Below are positions 56,801 through 64,000 of a DNA stretch of 64,000 nt, piece after piece. The stretch spans positions 21,302,477-21,366,476 of the forward strand of contig CAIIXF020000004.1 of assembly GCA_903813345.2 (NCBI GenBank), in the 5' to 3' direction. The notes beneath the pieces were generated by a model, which was not told where the DNA came from, did no database searches, and worked only from the letters and a program-made list of their open reading frames with translations. Numbering within the stretch: position 1 is the stretch's first letter; each line of letters begins with the position of its first letter. Position numbers and translations under genes: made by a program. This DNA is from Owenia fusiformis. Lineage: Eukaryota; Annelida; Polychaeta; Sabellida; Oweniidae.

Positions 56801-59800
56801 TTACAAATTTAAAACAGACATATAAACAACAAAAACAATGATGTGTCTCCTAGAATATAGTCACTGCAAAGTAACAACAATAGATAGCGCCACGTCCAAC
56901 GTGTATGTAAATAAAAATATATTATTCAAATATAAATAAATTAATAATATAATTAAATCCATAAGCATTTTCTACAACATTTTGCACATTGCGATTTAGA
57001 AAAGTTCAACTTTTAAGGCAATGAGTACAAACTAAAAAGTTGAATTGATTTATAATCGGTTTAAAAACGACCAAAAAGTAATTATCGTTTTTATTCGAAA
57101 CTAATTAATAGTCGGTGTATCCACTTTCCCATTTCGGAGTCCAATCTGGTCCATTAGGCTGTCCATCATTAAAATCATAAGGGTCCATTCCCGCTAACTG
57201 GCGAGCGTTTAAACTTCGGGCAATATCGGGAAGTTCCGTAATTGTATTTTCTGGTGTACTCCGTGTGTCCTGCCAAACGCGGCCGCCTTGCGAAGCCCAA
57301 TGTGTGGTTAGAAACATATTGGTATAAGCTTCACGTTTATTTCTGAGTGTCTTTTTAGTTCCCCATATAGCGGGAGTCATCGTGGTAAAAACACAATAGC
57401 GCCATCTTTCTGTAAGTAGAAATAGAAACACCAAGATAAAGACAATGCTCTGGTATAAGTATATAAAATGTGTGGTATTGAATCGAAAATAAAAAGCTAT
57501 TTTTGTAATGTATAAACCATGAGTACTGGCTGTTAGGTAAAATAATGGCCAAGGGTGCTGACTCTCATGGAAGGTAAATGGTCCATGATCAATTTAGCTT
57601 ATAATGTACTATTCAAATGTAAAGTCTGATTTCTTTTGTATTGACTATTCAAGTATTGATACTATTGATAGTAATCCGCTCATTTAGTCATCGTGTGATT
57701 CGTTCATCTGAGGGGCAAATTAGGGCTGTAGCAAGTGGTTTGGCAAGCTTAGGATGAACGAAACTTCAACGTTGACTGGAGTTGGTTTCGTAAATTGTAC
57801 CCTTTGCATTCGTTTGACTTCACTTCTTAAAAAAGAGCTTCGTCTTCGTCTTGTAGTTTAACTAGACTCTGCACGCAGGATACGTAAATTGTATCAATAG
57901 CTAGTGATCCGATTTGGATATATTTGATAAATGCCCTTGAAACTAGTATTATAAAAAATCAATAAAGCATTACAGCTGCTCAAATCGTACTACAAACGCG
58001 CAAGGTTGTTTTGACATTCAAAATGTAAATATCTTGGTATCAGTTTCGTAGTAACTAATTACACACATGTAGTTTCGGTTCCGAAAAAAGGATTTGAAAT
58101 TGAACACATTCCAACGCATTTTACCAGGTGAAGCCTTTTTGAATAAAAAGTAGTTGCATTTCGAAACCAATAAAGTGGTTGCATTTCGAAACCAATACAA
58201 GTAGAAGTAGTTGCATTTCGAAACCGAAATAAGTAGAAGTAGTTGCATTTCGAAACCAATATAAATAGTTGGTTTCGAAATGCAACCGGTTTCGGTTTTG
58301 TTACGTAGAACGAACCCACATTACATACAGGGTTGGGACATCATAAAGTTGCTCGATTCGAGATTTCATTTTATGTTACACTCCCGTTACACTAAACTAA
58401 TGAGCGTAATTATATTCCACAAAGGCATGGTGGAGGTAATTAAATCATCCAAGATCCAATACAAATATTTGTATTTATTGAAAAAGAGAGTCAAGTAATA
58501 GTTTCAAACCACGTACCTCGGTGTTTCCGATTTTGTTTTGGGAAGGCATTCGCATGAACGAGTCGCGCGTCCCATATGACCATGCCCCCTTTTGGAGCCC
58601 CGATTCGACGCACTGCACAGCCTCGTTCCAGAAACCAATCAACCTCGCTTTCGAGCAGATTACGTGGTCGGAGTGAGCTGGAGTTATTGGTATCGGATGT
58701 TGGACAATTATTGAAGAATGTATCATGGAACTTGTGAGAGCCCTCCATCACTGTGAAACACCAATCTATACTTGTGGCTTCCTCGAGATAAACTGCTCCT
58801 TGGAAGGCATGGAGACCTAGCCGTTTATGTTTCTGGTCTATATGGAGCCAATGTTTTTTTGGCTTGCGGTGGATGTTACCTTTGGAATCAATAAATTCAT
58901 TATCACCTGTAAAACAATATTTAAAATGATTATTCCAGATTTTGAGTACTCCTAGAATTATGCAAATGTTTTTGACATTGAGATTTTTTTTAAATTAAAA
59001 TAAAAGATTAGACCCACCTGCATAGAATTCAGTTGTGCCATCCTCTGGGGGTCTTCCGATCGCCACGCCATCTATACTGGTCAACAGCTTTTGGGTATCC
59101 CAGAGTTCTGCATAGACTCGTTTTGCATGAAGCCGGGCGCCCCAAGTTGCAGCAAAATGCCCTGTAAATGTATTTCATGATTGTAGAAGTGTTTAGAAAG
59201 AAATTCAAATACAGTAGTGATCAACTCAACGTTTTTAAAGACTGTCACTATGACAGATGATGCAGAATAAATTGTATACTTTAACAAGTAAAAATTTCTT
59301 CAAAAATCTCCAGATTATTGTCAATGAGAATACCCAAAACATTATGACATTAATTGAATATTAAAGCATGTTCGATTTGTAACATTTAAAGTATCCAGCC
59401 ATATCCATTATATACTCGTCAGGGGCACATCTGAGAACCAACAAAGGGGGGGGGGGGCAAATGATAAGTATGATAAAAAATGGTGGGGCCCTAAAACTAA
59501 AAAGTGGGCCCAAATTTTGAAAACTTGAGGGCTATATAGGGCTATACTCCTTTGTACTAAAACCTACCTACCTATTCTGTATCCTTGTATTAAGGAGAAC
59601 CCACTATTCTCAGTGTTCGGAAATGGAATCCCTTCAGCATTGGAGAACTTTTTCAACCACTCTTGGTATTCGTTTATGTATTCGTCGCATGTTGTTGATG
59701 GAATAACATTCTCTACTACAGTCACGCCCTTCTCGCGCAACTCCTGTTTGTGCCTTTGGCTGAAAAAATCAGTAATATTAAATGTTATAAATAAAGACTT

Positions 59801-62800
59801 GGTAACGTCTTCGGTACAAGACCCTGACGATTTTACTGTGAACATGTTTGGGATTGATGGGATTTCATATTTTGCTCGTATTGTATTCTTGTAATTATTT
59901 AAAGATTGTGAATCTTGCGCTGCGCCTCTCCGCCTTTCCACATACAACTGCTATGGTTAAGCTAGATATTTTATAAGTATTGCGATCGAAAATACAGTAA
60001 AACAAATCTGGATATTTAGGCCCTAAAAACTTTTCAGTTCAGATTATTTCTCCTTCATTTTGCAGTGGATAGAAACGCGTCCAGTATTTTCGTCTGGTAC
60101 AACTGGAAATACTGGACGCAGACCTCCATTTTTTGATCCAGAAATAGGTAGGTGTAATTTTACTCGGTAGCGTGTGATCGTTTTACAGTTTACCTGTTTT
60201 ACAGTTTTTATCGTTTTACCTAAAAACAGGCTTATCAGATTCCCAGTACATTGGGGAACAGCCAATTCTTATAAAATGACAGCTATCCATTTAGTTTTTT
60301 CTGTAATGTGGGGTTAAGCACAGAAATATTCTAATCTTTTTCAGGAAATACACGAATCCAGTTATATTTATTTTTATTTCAATTTTTATTTCAATAATTA
60401 AAATTCTGGACAAAATGAAAAATGCACTGGACGCCAGCCTGTTAATTCCGGATGGTTTGCGTCCAGTACATTTTCATTTCGTCCGATATTTCTTTAAATG
60501 TCATTTTTCTATTTTCGATCATTTCAAAGCTAAAATCTGCCGACTAGAAGCTGTATGCTTACTCCATACACAAGAAAATCAAAAATGGAGGTCTGCGTCC
60601 AGTATCTCGGTTTGTACCAACGAAAATACTGGACGCGTTTCTACCCCCTGTTTTGTATTCCACCTTTGGTAAAACCGAAGACGATTTCAATCAATCAATG
60701 CATTTTATGTTAATTTAATATTTGTCTTTAATCATTAAAGACTAAGACTAATTTTTCCAATAGTAATAGCATATCAGTCACATTGTAAACATGTTAACCT
60801 ATCTAAATTACACTCCCCTCATTAAGTTTGGCAACCTTAGCTCCCCCATTGAACTACGTTTTAAAGCCTCTTTACGTTTGAATTTTTATTAACTCAACCT
60901 GCGATGAAGATACTTATAATATTGATGGACGGAAACGTCACTTGACTTTATTTTCAAAACCTCCAAATTTTCTCATTTTTCACCTCAATTACTCATATGC
61001 GAGTAGGTAGTTACCAGTTTCGCCACCAGGTGGCTGATTCGGGGGAATTAACATGACAGGGTATTACAAAATTCCCTTAAACTTGAATATGCATCAGTTT
61101 TAGTGGTTCACTTTTCATATTACCTTTATGTTTCTGATAGTTATACAAATTAAAATATGTCCAGTAAAAGAAAATATTATCTGCCCAACACAAGAAAAGA
61201 TATTTTACTTTTGATGGTTTTACAACATGGGGTCTATGGGGTATCTCCCCGAGCTAGAAGTCACATTTTCAAAGAAAATTAAATTTTCAAAGTTGATAAA
61301 CTCTTTTCAAAACCACATTTCTAAATGTAATTTTACATGTAGATTCCAAATATGACATCAGTTTGACTGAATTGTGAATTTTTAATGACGTAAATCAAGA
61401 TTATTTCTAATCGCATCTGGGATATTACAATAGGTCGCAAATTGATGATAAATTTGATGGATTTCTGAAAATTGTCATTCCCATTTAAACCAATTGGAAA
61501 TGGTAGATTTGCCGCAAGTCAATTGACAGAATATCCATCCATCCAAGTCCTTGCAAAAATACAAGTTATGTAGGAAATTGATACGTTTCTTCGGGTTCTA
61601 TTCTAATAAGCTCTATAACTTTAGTAATCATCAAGTCAAGTAAACACTTAGTGTACAAAAAGTTAGACAATTCAATTTTCTATATAGAAATATTTTTTGC
61701 TGAATCTTTTACTGAACAGATATCCTGACTTTTGATTTGCCCCAAACCACCATTTCCCATTAGTTTACATGGGAATGAATTCAATCAAATTTATCATCAA
61801 TTTTCGACCTATTGTACTTGAGGAAAAAATTGGGAAAATTTGAAGGGATTGGAAATAGAGTTAAGCTACGTTTCTATTAATATTATAAGTAATTTCATCG
61901 CAGGGTAAGTAAATAAAAATTCAAGCGTAAAGAGGCTTTAACACGTAGTTCAATGGGGGAACAAAGGTTGCCAAACTTATGGAGGGGAGTGTACATTCTT
62001 TTTTGCCAATTCTGCGAAACAATTATCTGACTTCACAAGTTAAAAGTCAGGTCTAAAATCAAAAGATAACAGCTATGTGCATCCCGTGACTATTTGAACT
62101 CGAACGAATATATTTACTGGTCTACAATCGATTATGTATGAGAGCTTTTCATAGATGCAAATAGATTTTTATTCTAGCCAATGAACAATTGCAAAATACA
62201 ATTTTCGGTAACATCGCACCATATATCATGGAATCTCTGTCTTTATTATTATGCATTTAATAAAGTTGTTAGTTGCAGTTGTTGTTTATATATGTATACA
62301 AAACAAAATTGAAAATAGTATACACAATTTGTCATGAAAAATAAAATAGAACCTGATAAATTTTGTAATTCTAAAACACAATATGAACGGTACTTGTGAT
62401 ATGCGTCCATTGTTTACGTAATAAATATGATATGGGATATGTATGACCACTAAATTTCATATTTATCATATTAAAATCATAACAAAGACCTCGATTTTAT
62501 TATTGCCAAAGAAACCGAGATTATATGATTTGAACAATGAACAGAATAAATCATAGAATCTCGGTTTTTATTCTTTAATTTTAAAATCAAATCAAATAGC
62601 CACGGCAATATCATTTCAAACACAAATTAAATGTATTGCTTTTTATAATCTTATTTTATAAGTAATATTATGGTCGAATATCAATTATGATTAAAATCAA
62701 ATACTTAGCTTACCTTAGCAACGTGTGTGTCATGTTTGTTTGTATGTGTAAGTAGATTGTTCGCCTGAATTTGGCCCTTTAAATACTCAAAACATTGTCA

Positions 62801-63771
62801 CTTCTGAGAAATATTGATTTTCTGCATTGCAGACTTGGAATTACCAGTTTCGTGGTCCGATGACATCATCGATCTAGATTGATCTGAACATATTGGCACT
62901 TAGCCAATTCCGAGAATATGGTGATCCCGGGGATTAGAAATTCCGGGAAGTACGACACGTGATGTATTCCTGAGGATACCTGATGGTGAATTTCTCGAAC
63001 CTTCTACAAATCAAAGAATTGCTATCGTGATCGTTGCTCCTTGTGTTTATTCATTTCAAACTAACAAATACTTCTCCCTTTTGGGGAATGGCACATGGAA
63101 AAGACCACGTAACATCATGAATGATTTGATCCTATGTTTCAAATTGACTTCTGTTTAATAAGAAGAAAAATATTTCCGCTCAATTCAAAATGGCGGCTAT
63201 TTTTTGTAAAAAAACAATATGGCCGCTCAATTCAAAATGGTTCTCTTTTCCAGATGGCTGCTGTATTCAAATACATTTTGTGAAAAAAATTAATCTTTGA
63301 TTACTCAACTATGTAGAAATTACAATAAGGAACCAATATTATTTCTCGCCCCGATTTCTATCGTGAATTTTTTTAATACGAGCTATGCAGTTGATTAATA
63401 CATGTTTTGCTCGACGGGGTTTGCTACTTAAAAAACGGGGTTTGCTACTTAAAAATCCACTGATTACATCATTGTTATCAATCCTGAAGATGAATGAAAC
63501 TATTGAGGAATTCTGAATGTTCAAGGCAGTATGGAGTAAAATCTCTTTTCTTAAGAGATGTGCCCCTATACATGAGGAATATAACATAACAACATCTTTT
63601 TTCAATCTTCTATCACGGCATTACAGGGTTGCAAACCATGTGGGCTATCCTAATGGATGTCCCGGATGTTCCATGCAGCAAGAGACAGACTTTTCTGGTT
63701 TCCCACAATTCAATCACACGGAACATTACCACAATTATTGTGATATCAAAGACTGGAGTAATCAACCTGAG
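47756..63771 (+). CDS. Secreted alpha-amylase, fungal (Taka) type GH13, 3' end outside window
   Basis: It hydrolyses alpha-1,4-glucan bonds in starch or glycogen, outside the cell. Exons 47756-47860, 55535-55652, 56073-56241 and 63627-63771 join in frame to 179 codons. Residues 1-20 (MEATKIIVVAIVAALSVCYC) form a signal peptide. Next come IIYQLLTDRFSN (strand 1), YCGGTFRGVTNKLDYLQGLG, ITAIWISPVVENTDGGYHGY, DDLKNLVSECHKRDIWVMVD and VVANHVGYP (GH13 conserved region I, spelled across an exon junction), then YHNYCDIKDWSNQPE. DVVANH and GYHGYW follow Aspergillus amylase; ordinary animal amylases have DAVINH. The catalytic Asp, Glu and Asp lie in later exons beyond the window. Intron 3 contains a complete antisense gene. 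Confidence 0.92.
48628..48786. repeat. Near-perfect hairpin, 68-bp arms, 22-bp loop
   Basis: The left arm 48628-48695 (starts GGAATAAATAATGATAGGCC) and right arm 48718-48786 (its complement) differ only at CGA/TCG and one inserted base. RNA from either strand would form a long dsRNA-like stem. It may be a short fold-back transposon; no clear target duplication was found. Confidence 0.85.
49510..51351. mobile_element. Noncoding repeat element, copy 1 (1.8 kb)
   Basis: It begins TAATTATTTCCTAATTAAAC (an 85-bp block, 49510-49595) and ends with a 205-bp block (51147-51351, CTAAAACTGTGTATAAACGC to GTTGAATTTTAAT). The same two blocks bound copy 2 and look identical. Internal sequence is partly shared with copy 2 (TGCAATTAGCTGAC.A.CACT at 50487 and 52259). 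No protein frame is present. TAATT occurs at all three junctions. Confidence 0.7.
51348..55395. mobile_element. Noncoding repeat element, copy 2 (4.0 kb)
   Basis: It directly follows copy 1, sharing its junction. The 85-bp left block is at 51348-51432 and the 205-bp right block at 55191-55395. Inside are tandem repeats: a 159-bp unit twice (51570-51880, CTTATATGGATCTCAATCC) and a roughly 75-80 bp unit about four times (52030-52470, GTAATGGCTATAATGCC). No open frame has a recognisable domain, so it is nonautonomous or a remnant. Class unknown. Confidence 0.7.
55535..55652 (+). CDS. Amylase exon 2
   Basis: The acceptor is TCTGTTTTAG and the donor is GTGAGT. Phase is 0 in, 1 out. It encodes LLTDRFSNDNSNDGACGGSN, YCGGTFRGVTNKLDYLQGL. 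The two cysteines in GACGGSNYCGG match the first disulfide of Taka-amylase. Confidence 0.95.
56073..56241 (+). CDS. Amylase exon 3
   Basis: The acceptor is GCGTTTCAG and the donor is GTAAGT. Phase is 1 in, 2 out. It encodes ITAIWISPVVENTDGGYHGY, WAKDLYAINSHFGSADDLKN and LVSECHKRDIWVMVDV. The final GAT GT is completed by exon 4 to give DVVANH. Confidence 0.95.
56242..57104. other. Amylase intron 3, left part
   Basis: A G-run lies near 56300-56314. No repeat family or exon was recognised. TTTATT at 57090-57095 is AATAAA on the minus strand, about 10 bp past the stop of the nested gene, and could be its poly(A) signal; that would make a very short 3'UTR. Confidence 0.4.
57105..57409 (-). CDS. 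PhyH-like exon 5 (terminal)
   Basis: The acceptor (minus strand) is TCTACTTACAG. It encodes RWRYCVFTTMTPAIWGTKKT and on to KWESGYTDY and TAA. The C-terminal tail after the fold is rich in Asn, Pro, Asp and Gly (PYDFNDGQPNGPDWTPKWES). Confidence 0.88.
57105..62733 (-). CDS. Phytanoyl-CoA dioxygenase-like oxygenase, nested in amylase intron 3
   Basis: This is an Fe(II)/2-oxoglutarate oxygenase of the PhyH family. Reading the minus strand, exons 62714-62733, 59572-59759, 59018-59161, 58517-58906 and 57105-57409 join in frame to 1047 nt (348 residues plus TAA). The N-terminus is MTHTLLSQRHKQELREKGVT, then VVENVIPS. Later segments are GARLHAKRVYAELWDTQKLL, KKHWLHIDQKHKRLGLHAFQ, GGMVIWDARLVHANAFPKQN and YCVFTTMTPA. 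HxD in WLHIDQ and the distal His in ARLVHANA are the expected iron ligands; the Arg for 2-oxoglutarate is probably in NRKHRERWRY. Substrate cannot be told. It looks intact and lies wholly inside the amylase intron on the other strand. Confidence 0.9.
57410..58516 (-). repeat. PhyH-like intron 4 with GTTGCATTTCGAAACC repeats
   Basis: At 58145-58290 the 16-mer GTTGCATTTCGAAACC (palindromic TTTCGAAA core) occurs four times in direct orientation, spaced by AATAAAGTG or AAGTAGAAGTA, and once inverted. A TACCCTTTGC element is at 57798-57882. No exon was seen. Confidence 0.7.
57798..57882. mobile_element. TACCCTTTGC Mutator-like short element (85 bp), 9-bp target duplication
   Basis: It runs TACCCTTTGCATTCG to CACGCAGGATA, flanked by CGTAAATTG on both sides (9 bp, exact). 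It shares TTCTTAAAAAAGAGCTTCGTC and TTTAACTAGACTCTGC with 5387-5757 and 7048-7128. Confidence 0.75.
58517..58906 (-). CDS. PhyH-like exon 4 (catalytic core)
   Basis: The acceptor (minus strand) is TTTTACAG and the donor is GTACGT. Phase is 1 in and out. It contains HIDQ (iron ligands His and Asp), GAVYLEEATSIDWCFTVMEG, SHKFHD, and GGMVIWDARLVHANAF with the distal His. Confidence 0.93.
59018..59161 (-). CDS. PhyH-like exon 3
   Basis: The acceptor (minus strand) is CATTTACAG and the donor is GTGGGT. Phase is 1 in and out. It encodes HFAATWGARLHAKRVYAELW, DTQKLLTSIDGVAIGRPPED, GTTEFYAG. xVYAELWxTxxLLxSxDG is the usual PhyH segment ahead of the HxD strand. Confidence 0.93.
59572..59759 (-). CDS. 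PhyH-like exon 2
   Basis: A strong acceptor GATTTTTTCAG (minus strand) sits at 59760-59770 and the donor is GTAGGT. Phase is 2 in, 1 out. It encodes QRHKQELREKGVTVVENVIP, STTCDEYINEYQEWLKKFSN, GYRIG. The open frame continues upstream of the acceptor to about 59947 without a Met start; I treat that as intron. Confidence 0.9.
60063..60650. mobile_element. Fold-back short transposon with CAG(T/G)GG ends (588 bp)
   Basis: The left arm CAGTGGATAGAAACGCGTCC and right arm (complement CAGGGGGTAGAAACGCGTCC) continue for about 75 bp through GTCCAGTATTTTCG and ACTGGACGCAGACCTCCA. TTTTG lies on both outer sides. The ends resemble hAT termini, but an 8-bp duplication was not found. Inner repeats of TGGACGC occur. 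No protein is encoded. Confidence 0.7.
61003..61083 (+). repeat. CCACCAGGTGGC dispersed repeat, second copy
   Basis: It matches 13549-13632: GCGAGTAGGTAGTTACCAGT, then CCACCAGGTGGCTGATTCGG and a TTCCCTTAAACTTG tail. The CTCF-like core is at 61023-61034. Confidence 0.5.
61428..61814. mobile_element. TA-flanked short element nested in 60811-61991 (387 bp)
   Basis: The left end CAATAGGTCGCAAATTGATG and the right end (complement of CAATAGGTCGAAAATTGATG) are flanked by TA. The arms extend about 75 bp (ATAAATTTGAT, CATTCCCAT, GGAAATGGT). The insertion is younger than its host element. Confidence 0.72.
62714..62733 (-). CDS. PhyH-like exon 1 (20 nt coding)
   Basis: ATG ACA CAC ACG TTG CTA AG is followed by the donor GTAAGC (minus strand). 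Phase 2 joins exactly to exon 2 to give MTHTLLSQRHKQELREKG. It was chosen because exon 2 has no in-frame Met at its acceptor and needs a phase-2 donor; this is the only short Met exon of fitting phase that I found upstream. Confidence 0.7.
63170..63455 (+). repeat. Partial copy of the 38620-39265 repeat
   Basis: It shares TTCAAAATGGCGGC, TTTTTTGTAAAAAAA, AATCTTTGATTACTCAA and the GGGTTTGCTACTTAAAA end, with that last word duplicated. It is truncated and rearranged. Confidence 0.45.
63627..63771 (+). CDS. Amylase exon 4
   Basis: The acceptor is GGCATTACAG and the donor is GTAGGC at 63772. Phase is 2 in, 0 out. It encodes (V)VANHVGYPNGCPGCSMQQET, DFSGFPQFNHTEHYHNYCDI, KDWSNQPE. Asn in VANH is a calcium ligand in Taka-amylase. 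Reading through the donor gives an unrelated tail, so the splice is preferred; the next exon lies beyond the window. Confidence 0.92.
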
Positions 63772-64000
63772 GTAGGCTGCCCTACGACTACCAGTAAAAT
63801 TGGGAGCTTTTTATATGACGATCAAGACGTGATTATTGTTCTAGCTACCGTTTTTGTGACTGCCCTCTGTGTTTGTCATTTTCAAGTACAATGAAATTGT
63901 TTTTATAACCTGTGGTAACATTTTGTCATGTTACACTTATATCTAGTAACTTAGAAATTTCCAAATTCATATTTAAAAAAATAATATATAATATGGGATA
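63772..64000 (+). other. Start of amylase intron 4
   Basis: This is sequence after the GTAGGC donor. Bases 63905-63935 (TGGTAACATTTTGTCATGTTA) resemble the GGTGACATTTTGCATGTTA repeat. No exon was seen before the window ends. Confidence 0.5.

Larger units (their letters stand above)
60811..61991. mobile_element. TA-flanked element with about 95-bp inverted ends (1181 bp)
   Basis: It starts CACTCCCCTCATTAAGTTTG; the arm continues through GGCAACCTT, CCCCCATTGAACTACG, AAAGCCTCTTTACG and ends near ACCTGCGATGAA. The right arm is the complement. TA flanks both ends. No transposase was seen. Its termini match the 268-bp element at 45046-45313. It hosts two further repeats. Confidence 0.78.
59760..62713. 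other. PhyH-like intron 1, rich in inverted-repeat transposons
   Basis: It holds a fold-back element at 60063-60650, a TA-flanked element at 60811-61991 and, inside that, another at 61428-61814 and a CCACCAGGTGGC repeat copy at 61003-61083. From 61994 to 62713 only AT-rich sequence is seen. Confidence 0.65.

Noticed and set aside
59760-59947. Upstream extension of PhyH-like exon 2
   Set aside because: The open frame lacks an ATG at its start, lies upstream of a strong TTTTTTCAG acceptor, and the acceptor joins in phase to a good first exon at 62714-62733.
63772-63894. Read-through of amylase exon 4 to a stop, with a hydrophobic tail
   Set aside because: The tail does not match amylases; a GTAGGC donor directly follows WSNQPE at a plausible position.

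Overview
The window is animal nuclear DNA. Genes are split into short exons with GT-AG introns of up to about 16 kb, the sequence is AT-rich, and introns and intergenic DNA are full of short inverted-repeat transposons and tandem repeats. The gene set and repeat content suggest an invertebrate. I cannot name the species; the fungal-type GH13 amylase argues against a vertebrate.

Region 1 (889-39639, + strand) is the 3' two thirds of a discs-large (Dlg/SAP97/PSD-95 type) MAGUK scaffold gene: PDZ2, PDZ3, SH3, hook and guanylate-kinase-like (GK) domain, ending at a TAG at 39637-39639. One splice path through 17 exons gives 664 codons including the stop with no frame break. PDZ1 and the N-terminus lie before base 1. 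The notable point is a pair of 102-nt exons (35544-35645 and 36314-36415) with the same phase and homologous products. Each can supply the nucleotide-loop segment of the GK domain, as in mutually exclusive splicing. The hook exons before them (33, 144 and 48 nt) are also phase-1 symmetric, so the whole SH3-GK linker is a modular splicing cassette.

Region 2 (39640-47755) holds the Dlg 3'UTR, a 1.3-kb 52-bp minisatellite with higher-order structure, two TA-flanked short transposons and a decayed Tc1/mariner copy.

Region 3 (47756-63771 and beyond, + strand) is the 5' part of a secreted alpha-amylase of the fungal (Taka-amylase) GH13 type. It has four exons in the window and continues past the right edge. 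Intron 1 contains a very strong 68-bp-stem hairpin and two tandem copies of a noncoding mobile element with identical ends. Intron 3 contains a complete five-exon gene on the opposite strand (57105-62733) for a 348-residue phytanoyl-CoA dioxygenase-like Fe(II)/2-oxoglutarate oxygenase, so this is a nested antisense gene. Its first coding exon is only 20 nt, and its own first intron holds several inverted-repeat transposons, one nested in another.

No rRNA, tRNA or CRISPR was seen. Exon boundaries were placed by hand from frame, homology and GT-AG sites. All family assignments rest on recognised motifs, not on searches.
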